Source: Cruorifilaria tuberocauda (taxonomy: Eukaryota; Nematoda; Chromadorea; Rhabditida; Onchocercidae). Taken from it: DNA of 64,000 nt. Shown here piece after piece: positions 1-11,500 of the stretch. How positions within the stretch are numbered: the stretch's first letter is position 1; each line of letters starts with the position of its first letter. The DNA is taken from assembly GCA_013365365.1 (NCBI GenBank), contig JABVXU010000010.1:1-64000 (forward strand), given 5' to 3'. The translations under genes and the position numbers were made by a program. The notes beneath the pieces were generated by a model. That model had not been told where the DNA came from. It worked only from the letters and a program-made list of their open reading frames with translations, and did no database searches.

Positions 1-2902
1 GACCTGGAAGAGAATATTTATGTAACTCAGCTTAAGTAGGACTTCATTGAGAATGTTTTTTGCCTTTTTAAACTCACAATGAGTAAGAGAGGAATACATA
101 TAAACACAGAGAGGGAAGAAAGGAAAGAGAAAGAAGTATAAACAGAGACTATTCATTGCAGTAAAAACAATGACTTAACTTTAAATTAATCTCCGAAATG
201 AGAATATTGTTAGGTAAGTGTAAATGACTTTTCAGCTTATCTGTGGCGACGAAAGAACCGAACAAACTTTAGGACAGGTGAAGAAGTCACCGGATTTTAA
301 AGTGCAGAATTTATGGTAAACTAAAAGTATTGCAATGTATGCTTCCGGAATCGAATAGCATAGAAGTCTTAAATTTTATTCTCATCCATTGTGAACTTTT
401 GGAATTTACACCGTTTATTTTCCATTTATCTGAACATTTTTGAAGGAAATGTCCATCAGTTAATCAACAGCTATTTCTACTTTTCTTTCACTCTTGCAAC
501 TTCAAATAGTGGCGATGCAATTCTCTCTATGTAATTTTCGATATTAACATAGTGATCGAAATCATGATTAAATCATTAAAATCACTTTGCAAACTAAATC
601 ATCCAATAAAGACAAAGAGACAAGTAAGTAATTTTATAGTGTTAAGGAAAATAATGTGAAAAAAACGAGTAAAATGATGTAAAAGTAAAATAATCTAACG
701 ATTATAAAAATGTTGCAAACTATATTACAAATGATAACAATCATAATGATAGAAATGATGATAACAACAATATCAAATGTCATTTAAGAATCCCACAGTA
801 ATATCAAATATTATCTAAATCTTGGTTTCATTTCTTATAAAAACAAATAATTTTAATGTGAAACGTAGTTTTAAAAGAGAATTATTCCAGCAAAATTGAT
901 CCGACAATCGTTGAAGTGTTTTAGACTTTCTGGAATAAAATTACTGATAATGATAAGACAAGAAACAAAGATTTAGAAAAACAAAAAATAAGATTTGATT
1001 GAACTTTTACTTTTGTTGTTGAGAATTTTACAAATCCAATTAGGTTTGACAGTAACAGAGAACTTATTGTCCTAAATGAAAAACGACGTTAATATGGAAA
1101 AATGAGGACGGAAAAGGAAGACCAGAATTTTGCTAATACAAATAAACATTTGAGAAGATGAGCAGCAGTCTAATCAGATAGCTTTCTTAAATATTAACAT
1201 ATATTCCTGTTAATTTAAATGAATCATAATCCTAAATGAAAGACAGTTTTAAAAGATTACAACAGATTGATATTTACATATGAATTATTCAGTTATTCAA
1301 TCATTACGTTAAAGAGATGGAATTGAAAAATGATTAAAGGAATGAAGAGATGAAATGAGAAACAATAGGGAAAGTTCTAATTTGTATTTGAAATAATCAG
1401 AGGAGAATATCACAACTGCATGATTGTGGCTAATATCTAAAGAGAGTAAAATGATAGAAAAGAACAAAAAAGAAGGAAAAAAAAGGAAAACTGAGAATCT
1501 CGTCGACTACAATTCTCCACCTCGACAACTGCTTTGTCTTTCTCCTCTGTTTATGTTTGTCAAGCGCTAACCGGCTTTTCCTCGATGGGAATAAGTGGTG
1601 ATGATAATGGCAGAACAAAATTTGATTGAAAAGAAAAATAGAAAGCAAAAACTGAAGAGCGAAATCATTTGCTGTTAAAAGGTCATTACTGGATATCACT
1701 GATTATATGCTATCCTTCCCTATGATATACTGTACACAGTTTGAGATCAAATCTACATTTAATTATATGATTAAATGTCGAATCCTTGCACTAATGCTAA
1801 TTATTAATAAAAATAACTGATGAAAAGTCATTTACATATATATGTATGATGAAAAGACAGATTTCTGAATACCAATAAAAGGTCATCTGATCAAAAAATT
1901 TCTAACTTTGCATCTTTTTTGTCTCAAATTTAACAACTGCAAGAATATTCTACATTGAATGATTTCATGAAGCTGAAAGAATGGCATTCTAAAAAAAAAC
2001 AACAAAGAGTATTTCAATGATAACTTAGATAAGATAGAATTGATCCATTCAGTATATGGATATTTTTGATCCTTTATGGATGAGTAAAAATGGTGAGGAA
2101 GCATAGACCTTTTCAACTCACTAAACTGTCCATCTTCATTTGTTGAGGCTAAATCGGAGAAATGCGAATTTAATGGATTGCAAGGGACAAGAAAAAAGCA
2201 CCGCATCCCCTATGTAAATTATTGATCCATTTAAAATGAATAAAATGAGAGAATACGATATTTCCAAGGAAAAAAAGATGAAACTAAGAGTATACAGGGA
2301 ATTACGAATGAAGAAGAAAAGGAGAGAGCGAGGGAGAGAGTAACGTGTCTTTTATCACTCCTAGCTTCTCATGAGTAAATATGAAGACGTTTTTGACTTG
2401 ATATGAATTGAAAATCTTTCAAGATACCTGATGAAATTAGAATATCCGATAGAAAAAATCGATAATGGAAAATGAAGAAAATTAGAGGAAAATTATCGAG
2501 AAGATATTAATAACTATTTGTTGTAAATGGTAGAACAGAGCAGTATTGGAATAAATGACAGAAAAGAAGATGCCCTGAGGATAATACAATTAGTTCAATT
2601 AATACGATACAGAGGACCATTGCTGCTGCATTTCATGAATTAAGAGTAATCTCTAAATCAAATTATGAGTTGAGATGAGATTGAGATAAAAATTTACAAA
2701 AGGAAAGAAGGAGTAATTTGTAGAATGGAAATCTGAGAAGTAACTTTTCGCTCTCCCTCCTCTCACTAAAAACAAAATGACTCATTAAATGATGACATTA
2801 AATGATAGTGAAATCAAAAATGTTAAAGTATGGTAAGAATAATGCAATGGCGGTACGAGTGAGGTTGAAATGCTTTTCAAATGGAATAATACATTGGAGG
2901 TC

Positions 2903-2970
2903 TTTGTGTATGTATGTATGCATGTGTGTATGTTTGTGTGTGTGTTTTTGTGTGTGTGTGTCTGTGTCAC
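2903..2970. repeat. GT-rich microsatellite
   Basis: About 68 bases of imperfect alternating GT with interspersed TATG units. It produces spurious His/Thr-rich and Cys/Val-rich reading frames on both strands. Confidence 0.9.
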
Positions 2971-3153
2971 ACAAGTTTTTCTTTACCAATCAAAAAAGGG
3001 TAATGCCAAATCGATGGACTGCTTTTGCTGTAAACTACGAGACGAATTGTAATCGCTACATCGGATCAAGTTGGTCTGCTAAAAGGATAAACAGAATGAT
3101 TTCGTTTTCATTTCCAATCCAGGCAATATGAATCTTTATAAATGTCAACGAAG

Positions 3154-3180
3154 ATTCTCTCTCTCTTCCCCTCTCTCTCC
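3154..3180. repeat. CT-rich simple repeat
   Basis: Short polypyrimidine (CT)n tract with a CCCC interruption, in non-coding sequence. Confidence 0.85.
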
Positions 3181-6100
3181 AACGTCTTTGAATATTCGAA
3201 ATTGTAATGAATTATATTGCTGAAGATAATCTAAAAACATGAATTAATTATCAGTTGACCCATGCATACATTAACTGATTATTAACTCTCTCATTTTTTT
3301 GCAAAGCATTTATCATCGACTCCATTAATTCATTCATTCGTCATATACAACCGTTACTCTGTCTAATGGAATTCAGTAGCAATCAAACCTAATGGCAATC
3401 TCTTTCGCTTATCTAAAGACTTCCTTTGCTTTATCTGCTCTGAATTTATTACCACAGTTGGTCAATAAAATCCACCATACATTTCACTCGAAAACTGAAA
3501 TTCATTTGCATTTGGTGGTGCTTTACTAATGGATATAACCTCTATACGTTATATTTTATTATGCATTTATTTATTATTTATTAGAATTCAAATAAATAAT
3601 TTGCAATCCAAATAAATCGATAGGAAGTGAATTATATAAAGATAATTCTACTAAAAATTGTAGAATTAATTTATTCTAAGAAATGAAATATACTCCGGAG
3701 AATGATAACTGCTATAATGCATTGGAACTATTGCGAAAGAGGAAATTGTAGTAAAGTTGAAGCGATAGCAGTAATCTGATCGTCATGGTGAACTCGTTTT
3801 ATAATAATGAGTAGGAAATAATTTCCCGATGAACCGAAGCATTTTCCTTCCTTATTAATATCTTAAAAACGTTCTGATATCACAATTCCTGCACAGAAAA
3901 GGAGGCAAAGAAGGTCCTCACATTTTATAAGTATTGACGAAGTAAAAATTAGCATAATGACATTAATAAGAATTAGTCGATTTCCTCACGCATTAAAATG
4001 TTCAGCTTCTATACGAATCAGATTGAAAGGAGAAAAGTAAATTCGACTTCTTCGAGTTATTAATTTTTTTTATTGAAAAAACAACGTATCGTACTCAATA
4101 CTTACAAAACAATAAGTGAAGTCAACGCTGGGAAAATTGTCGAAAGCTTTTGCACGTAGCAGGATAAAATTCGAAAGTTTTTCAATTCTTGAAGGGTTAA
4201 AAAACTGAGCAGCTGATGGGTTTATGCTTAACAGACAACTGTAAAAATCAATAAATAACAAATATTGAGGAGGGCTAGAGAATAATTCCCAAAAAAAGTG
4301 GATTAAACTGTCTAATTTTTGCATCAAATATATATCTTTCTTCAGATAATTTTCAAGAACTATGTTTTGAACATTAATTAACACTCACCAATAATGAATT
4401 ATTTAAGCTCATTACTTAAACCAAACAGTATATCCATTTGTATTCAAATCGTCTATTATATTTTCAATTAATATATTTGGAATGTGATAAGGAGCTAGGT
4501 GTAATCGATTTGTATGTGATCATCATTTTACAGAACATTGGCTGATTATTTTGACTGGCATTAAGTGTTTGAATAATGTTTATTATGAAAATAAACAGAG
4601 CAGAAATAATTTATTAGAATACAAATGGTTTGCCCATTCTGAAAATCAGATATTTCATCGGTAATCTGCAATAAAAATTGTCTTATGAGAATAATGCGAA
4701 GGCAAACGCGGAGAATTAATTCAAAAAAAGTTCAATAAAATCTGTCCATTTTATTCCTTAAAAAAGGATGTTAGTTTTTAATGAAAAAAGATTTCCTGAT
4801 GTTTTGTCTTAGAAACGTGGTTTGCAGCGACAAGGCAGTTTAAGCCTGGAATATGTGAACTATTTTTAAATTGCTGCTTTTCAAATTCTTTGTTCAACTA
4901 TTTTGCTTTTACTGAAGTTATACAGGATACTACTTCAGAATAATACGAAAGCGAACGAGAGAAATCATCTCTCAACAGGTTAAGGAAAAAGCAAAGATCA
5001 AAGTTGTGATTATGAAAAGTGTCAATTTTTAAAACCTGTTCTGTCTTATCAATCATTCTCACCGTAGATCGCTTCAAATGGTATATTTTTTGAAAAAAGA
5101 AAGAAAACAAATGAAGAATGCTTCTTTATTGCAGTAAGCATGTAAGAACAAGAAAGGGAGAAATTAGCGAATTGCTTTTCGATAATGTTGTCATATCTGA
5201 AACATTACCATTTCTGAGGAACTTCCTCCCATTTTATGCTCCCTGAAATTTTCTCAAAAGTTTTTATAAACAGTTACATCTTAGCTTAATTTGATGTCGA
5301 CAGAGAATGTAATTCAATTTTGCTTACATCCAAATTTTAACAAATCAACGAAGAAACAATGAACATGTGTATTGATTGGACTTATGATAACGCGAATTAA
5401 CATGGACGAAAATAATGAACTAAAAACTGTAAATATTTTAAAAAAGACATAGAAGACTTCAACTCTCCAAGATTTTTTCCACTGCCTTTTGATTTTCCAA
5501 ATTAATGGAGTTGAAAGACGCAGTAATTGTAGAAGAGTGTTAAGAGATTTAAAGGAAACATAAGACTACTTTAATTGCATTATATCGAACTTTTTGCTCA
5601 TGATTAAAAAATTTCCAGAGTGAATGCTGTAGTGATCGTAAGAAATTGAATGTATAAAAATGAAAAGAGAAAGAAATTAACAAATATTATAAATGATAAC
5701 TTCCGTTTGCTATTTAAAGATAACATCAATTGGATCTCAACATTTCATTCTCTTTTCAAAATGAATGAAAACGCTACAGGAAAAACATAGCTTGGGTGGA
5801 ATCTGCAATTGCTTCACCGATACACAATCACATCCCACCCAAAATGTGCCCCTTCAATCTACTACGAACGCACGTCAGCGGATAAATCTTTCAGACAATG
5901 CTTGCTACTGAATTCCAAACGGGAGAAAGCATGCGATAATTCAAAAGCAAATCAATGACAAGGATTAGTCGAATCTAAAAAGGCATGAATGAATGTGAAG
6001 CCAACAGAATGAACAAAAGGTAAAAAGAAATCGAACAACCGAAAGAAGAATGAAACGTCGACGGGTGGACGGATGGGAAGTGTACGTCTAGCAGTGTATC

Positions 6101-6299
6101 TGTCTTATAAGCAACTACTGACAAGGAAATAAACATGCTTACGTCTACCCGCCATGCTAAAAAGACAATGAGTCAAAGACCACGGTGTTGATAACCCACA
6201 TATCTTGCCTGACTACCACCAATCCTTCCAGCACAATATTTACTTCTGCAGCAACCTATTAAGCTGCAGATGCCTCTCCTCAGACGGGGAATCACTCAC

Positions 6300-6338
6300 C
6301 ACATGCAGTAACGTATGCGTTGGATCTCGTGTCATCAT
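6300..6338 (-). other. possible first coding exon of a gene to the left
   Basis: Inside the GC-richer island, the minus strand reads two adjacent ATG codons and 13 open codons that end at a consensus donor (GTG followed by GTGAGTGA). No downstream exon can be tied to it inside the window, so its intron would have to exceed 6 kb. It may be a chance donor. The base composition differs from the surrounding spacer, which is why it is recorded. Confidence 0.15.
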
Positions 6339-6620
6339 ACGGAGCACGATGACATTCAACAGAAGGTATTAATAGATGGTGCAGCTGACTAAAGTAGACG
6401 GTTTACTAATAGTATCTTTTTAATGGATGTTAGATGGTCAGAGAAATTCTCTGCAGCATTGGCAAGAAAATTTCAGGCAGAAGCGACCTAAATGTACAGA
6501 GAAGCCACTTCAGATTCTCTTTATGCTGCAATGTTAATTTTAAACTAAGTCATTCTCGTAAATCAGAGCGGTATTAGCGGAACATTTGGCAATAAAGAAA
6601 ATTGAAATATTATAAACGCC

Positions 6621-6642
6621 TTTCTCTCTCTCTTTCTCTCTC
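6621..6642. repeat. CT-rich simple repeat
   Basis: Short (CT)n tract in the spacer, immediately right of the GC-richer island. Confidence 0.85.
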
Positions 6643-8339
6643 ACATGTATAAGCTGAAAGAGTTTGCGAAGGTGGTAGAAGTGCACTTGCATGTGTAATA
6701 TTTTTGATCCGTGAGATTAAACTTTTTGCATCCAACAACAATCTGAAGAACTGAGTTTGGGACGGTAAACAACTCGTGTAAATCTGTAGAAATGTTTGAA
6801 AACATGATGAGTTTAGTCTTTATTCATTCAAATTCTTAGTTATGAGGTCAGGAAGAACATTGTACATGAAGCTAAAACTAAGATAAATCATTTGCTTGCC
6901 TGAAAGAATAGAATAGGCATTTTAATTACTTGAATAAATATCTAAATTAGTTCAAACGTCAAATTTTTTAAACAAAATCCTCATATTTTTATTGCATGAA
7001 AATTTGATTGTTATTTTGACGAATTAACAAAAATCGGAGTAAAAAAATCTTCAAAGCTATAAATATTCATTGAATATACACATACAACTACTAAAGAATA
7101 TGTTGTTAAGATGCAAATAAAAAATACATCAAGGTAGATAGAAGATTTTTTAATGAGCGAAATATTGTATTCTGGACGAATATCTGATACTGAGAAAATA
7201 TACTATTTTCTTCTCAATAATGTAGATTCTCAACCAAAAATTAAAAAGTAGCAAAATATTTCCAAAAATAGTATCAAAACAATGTATGATGAAATAGGCT
7301 AAATTTGGAATCTAAATTACTAAATTTTTTGGACCGAAGCTCAGCAAGAGTGAATCATATGAACAAAATTGCACTGAAGCAACGTAATATGCTGGGATTT
7401 ACAAAATAATTTCTCAACATTTCTCATCGTTCAATTATAAAACATTACAAAGCTTTGGAATCTCTTGGCTGATATACCGCACGAGTTAGTTGCAAATCTG
7501 GAGCTCTCTTTCATTCGACACAAACCGGGGAAAGTTTTGAATTCTACATTGCTACTTTCTCGTCACCCACAATCACAGAAGAATAATGAGCAAATCTAGG
7601 TGACAAAAAGTCGTAAGCAATACTACATTCTTTTTTCATAAGGACTAAACTATTATATCCCGGCCTTTTCTTTTTAAATGTATGAACTCATACCTGCAAA
7701 TACAATTATGTAACAAATAAAGATATTAAAGATATTGCATAGAAATTCAGTCTAAAGATCCCATAAAGGATACATAACTAATGCATATTTATGGACAATT
7801 CCCCCTGAATAAAATCGATCAGTACTTGCTGATAATCAAAAAAAGATGAAGAACAGAAAATGCATTCTTTGAAATTAGAAAAAATGATAACAGAAGATCT
7901 TTTGTTAGATAACTGTTAAAATAAGATAGCATCTGACTATGTTTATCAAGACGAAACTAAGCTTTGAAACCAATGCACTTATTTGATGTGAAATAGCCAT
8001 TAATTTACGCTAAATAATAGTAAGAAAAATTCAAGAAAAAAGAAAAAATTGTGCGTGAAATATTCTCTTTTCAAGTGAAAAATAAAGAAACTGTTCGAAG
8101 GGAAAAATAACAATGAACAATTCAGAATGATTTAAGACATTCAGCAAATATGTATGGTTGGAGGAAATAATACAAACTTTCTCGAGAGAAAATTTCAGGA
8201 ATCAGCGAACAGCATGACATTTTCCACGATTTTGTCAACCACGGATGACTGTTGAAAAGACTATTTTCCGAACTAAATAACTTACCAATTTGGTTCGGTA
8301 TATTTAGCAAATTTACCTTCCGTTTTCAGTCTTTTTATG

Positions 8340-8559
8340 TGCGAAAATATACCGTGCAGGACAATGGGGACAGTAAATAGGGATATCAACTGATCTCAGA
8401 TCCTATACTACCGAAGTACTCATCAATTGTTTAGGATTTCAGATAGATTGATATATCTCATCATCGCTGGACAGTAAAAAAAATCAAATAAATTTTATTC
8501 TATTTAAGAGATGCCCATTTCATGAAACTTGGTATTGTCCTGCACGGTATATTTTCGCA
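8340..8559. repeat. 26-bp perfect inverted repeat, one arm in smg-6 coding sequence
   Basis: The 26 bases at 8340-8365 are the exact reverse complement of 8534-8559. The right arm lies in the last smg-6 exon and encodes part of the conserved PIN-domain tail (residues reading C-E-N-I-P-C-R-T-I). The left arm is in the 3' flank, 168 bases away. A transcript extending past the left arm would carry a 26-bp perfect duplex joining the coding end to the 3' untranslated region. Confidence 0.9.
8494..8499 (-). promoter_or_regulatory. candidate smg-6 poly(A) signal touching the stop codon
   Basis: On the minus strand the stop codon TAG (8500-8502) is followed directly by AATAAA. If used, the 3' untranslated region would be only about 15-30 nt and would exclude the left arm of the inverted repeat. 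Other signals further down cannot be excluded. Confidence 0.4.
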
Positions 8560-11500
8560 TACAGCCTTGATATTCAGTGCACGATCTTCAGTTAATAAAA
8601 CAACACTTCGATAAAGTCTTGCTGGTTGTTCCGCTTCCATCACGGACATCGATGTTGATTGTAATGTTGTTACAACGTTTGGAGGCTTAGATCGAGTTTT
8701 CGCAAAGTTAACACAACTTGACAGAATAAAATCATCATTTACTGCCTGAAATTTTATCCAGATCCCACTCTGATAAATTATGAAAATTTCAAAAGAGAGC
8801 TTGGGACATTAACGTACTATTATTTTTTCTTGTATTCATGAAAACTTTTCAGATGTTTTCTACCATTTCTAAACATTCTGAAAATAGAAAGTAGGAAAAT
8901 AGTGATATGACCAAACCTTCAGTTCTCCTGAACCGCAAGTTTCTTCCGTAGCAAACATAAGCGAGGTTAACAGATTTCCTTTGCTGGTAATTGTGTAAAC
9001 TTGGGGTACCTGTTTACCAATTAAATCTTTTAGATAGGCGACTGCCTCTTTCGCTCGTTCACCAACCCAATGATCTTGAAAATCTTCCTGCTCTCCAACA
9101 GTAGGTTTTGAAGCTGATAAACGTGAGAGACTTTCTAATTCTGAGAAAACTGAAATTTCTGAGCGTTAAACTTCCCTGTATTTGAAATAAAAATTAAAGC
9201 TAGAAATTTGCAAATGAAAAATTAAAAAAAAATACCAGTTGTTGGAACCAGTACAGTGAATCGGTGGCTCTCAACAATTTTTTTAATAGATGTCAAGTGA
9301 TCGATAAACGTGTTCGTATCCGGCACCAGATAATTTGGGCGCACTTCAATAATCATTCGATTTCCTTTCGTTTCACGTTCCAAGAGCTTCTTCAAATTAA
9401 TAATTAAATTTTAAGTTTAAAATAACTATATATCCAGTGCTTTTATTTCAAGATTATCCCGTCACTCAATGTTCTCATATTTCCGCATTTCCATTCATTT
9501 AAGATAAATCAAAGAATTTGAATATGAAAGTTAAAAAACAGATGAAAAATGCGAAGAATTTAACTAAAACATACTTGTTTTACTTGATTTTCGTGAACCG
9601 CTTGCCTATAATGCTTATACTCGTCCGAGAATTGACTCTGAAAAGAAAATAATATGTAACAAAGAAAAATTAAAAGTTTGCTATTAAGAATACTATACAA
9701 GAGTTAAGGATTCATATTATGAAAAATAAAGAACACCAAGTTTAATAACTTACTAAATCTTGTTCCATTATTTCATGTTTAAGCTCTAAGTTACTAAACT
9801 GCTGATCAAAATCAGTACTACATTCCCTCATTTCCATATTTTGGACAGTAATTGGTGACGCGCAATGAGTTGCGGCAAAACAGCGTAAATGTTCATCAAA
9901 TCCAAAGCATGGTAATTCTGAACCATCCAAATATTCCGCTGTAGATAAAAGGGACGATAAACGAGCATGAAGAGCTAGCAGAGTTGGCTGAAATTGCAAA
10001 TTTATTATTGGAAAAAATGTACAACGAAGCCAAAAACCACTGTCACTAAAGTTTTTGAGAGTGGATGCAGAGCAAATTTGGCGAAAATGGGACATCAAAA
10101 GCACTTTTTATTGATTAACCGTTGAAAGTCTCAATTGAAAAGCTATGATTCATCCAAAAAATATTTGATAAAATAAATAATTAAAAAATTATAATAGCTC
10201 TTACATTATTGCGAAGGTCGATATTTGTTAAGAATAACATCTGCAGTGATTTCGGTAATACCGTAAACACATCAATAAAGGACGCCAAGAAAACCGCTTC
10301 CGGAAGCACAACTTCTATACAGTTTCCCGATTTTCCTAAAATACTTCAATTGTAGAAAATGATGTTCAATTTAGATTTTCTATATGAAAAAAATCAAAAA
10401 CATTAAAAACTATCAGAATCTGGTCCAACAGAGCAACTAACTATCAGATTGTGCAATAGTCCTCGACAAAATTCCCTTAGATTCAGCGTTCACTAAAGTA
10501 TTTGCAACATCAGCAAATAACTTCCACGTATCAACTTGTATAAGTGAAGTTTCGATGGATTCCAATGATGGCATACTCCTATATAAACGATTTACGGACG
10601 GCATCGACAACCATTCAGAAATAACGAAAACAGCTGGCAGCACTCGACGTATCTAAAGTATTACTATCGGTAAAAACCGAAATATTAAATCTCAAGATGA
10701 TGAAATTATATGTCAGGAAGCTTTTGTGTAAATATACTCAGCTAAAGCAGATCGAAGCTTTCTTCGTTCTCGGTTCATCGTCTCATCATCATCTATAAGG
10801 GATGACCAAAGGTCATTTATCCTCTTATCACAATTTCATCATCTTAAGGGATGATGGAGCATTAACCATTACACAAATTTTCATTTAAAGTGTTTTAATT
10901 AAACTCATCTCAAATCTCCTTTCTCCTATTTAGCAATCTCTGATCTTGATAAATGCATCTACGTTGTTTCATTAAAATCCACAATTTTTATCCCTATGTA
11001 GTAAGTGTATGAGGCTAATGAACCGCCCAGCAATTATCGTTATCAATCTTTCCTGATTTTTACCCGAAAACGCCCAACTTCAGGCTTAAGGATCGGAACA
11101 AATTTACTTCCTAACTTAGTACAGTTGACCAAGTCCCCTCTTAATCATTTCATCATCAGTGACACTCTACCTCCCCCCTACGATTATTATTGCGATCAGG
11201 GATCAATTATCCTTTTGGACTACGAAAAATCATCAGGTTACGAAATCCTAGATGTTACAAAAACATTCAATGCTATCAATTTGATTCCTGATTATCAAAG
11301 GATCTCAATTCAAATTCTCCTATCCCGTGATTCAACTGTCTATATTCCAATAAACGATTGTCTTACCCTTAATTGTTACCGTTATAACTTCTGTGTAAAC
11401 GAATAAAACGCTCTTGCATCAAGTTGACTGATACACACACAAATGCAATAAAAAGAACTATCTCTATTTTCCGACAATCACAAGCTTAAAATATGCACTG

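Larger units (their letters stand above)
1..8493. other. gene-poor spacer downstream of smg-6
   Basis: I see no supportable coding gene here. The sequence is very AT-rich with frequent stops in all frames. It holds a GT-rich microsatellite (2903-2970), CT tracts (3154-3180 and 6621-6642) and a GC-richer island at about 5750-6500, described separately. A minus-strand frame of 104 codons at 4070-4384 begins without an ATG and matches nothing I recognise. It may instead hold long introns or regulatory DNA of a gene lying to the left of the window. Confidence 0.6.

Noticed and set aside
2785..3131. His/Thr-rich and Cys/Val-rich frames
   Set aside because: Products of the GT microsatellite.
4070..4384. 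Minus-strand 104-codon frame whose stop overlaps AATAAA
   Set aside because: It begins at GTG, has no recognisable motif or upstream exon, and the AATAAA is expected often at this composition.
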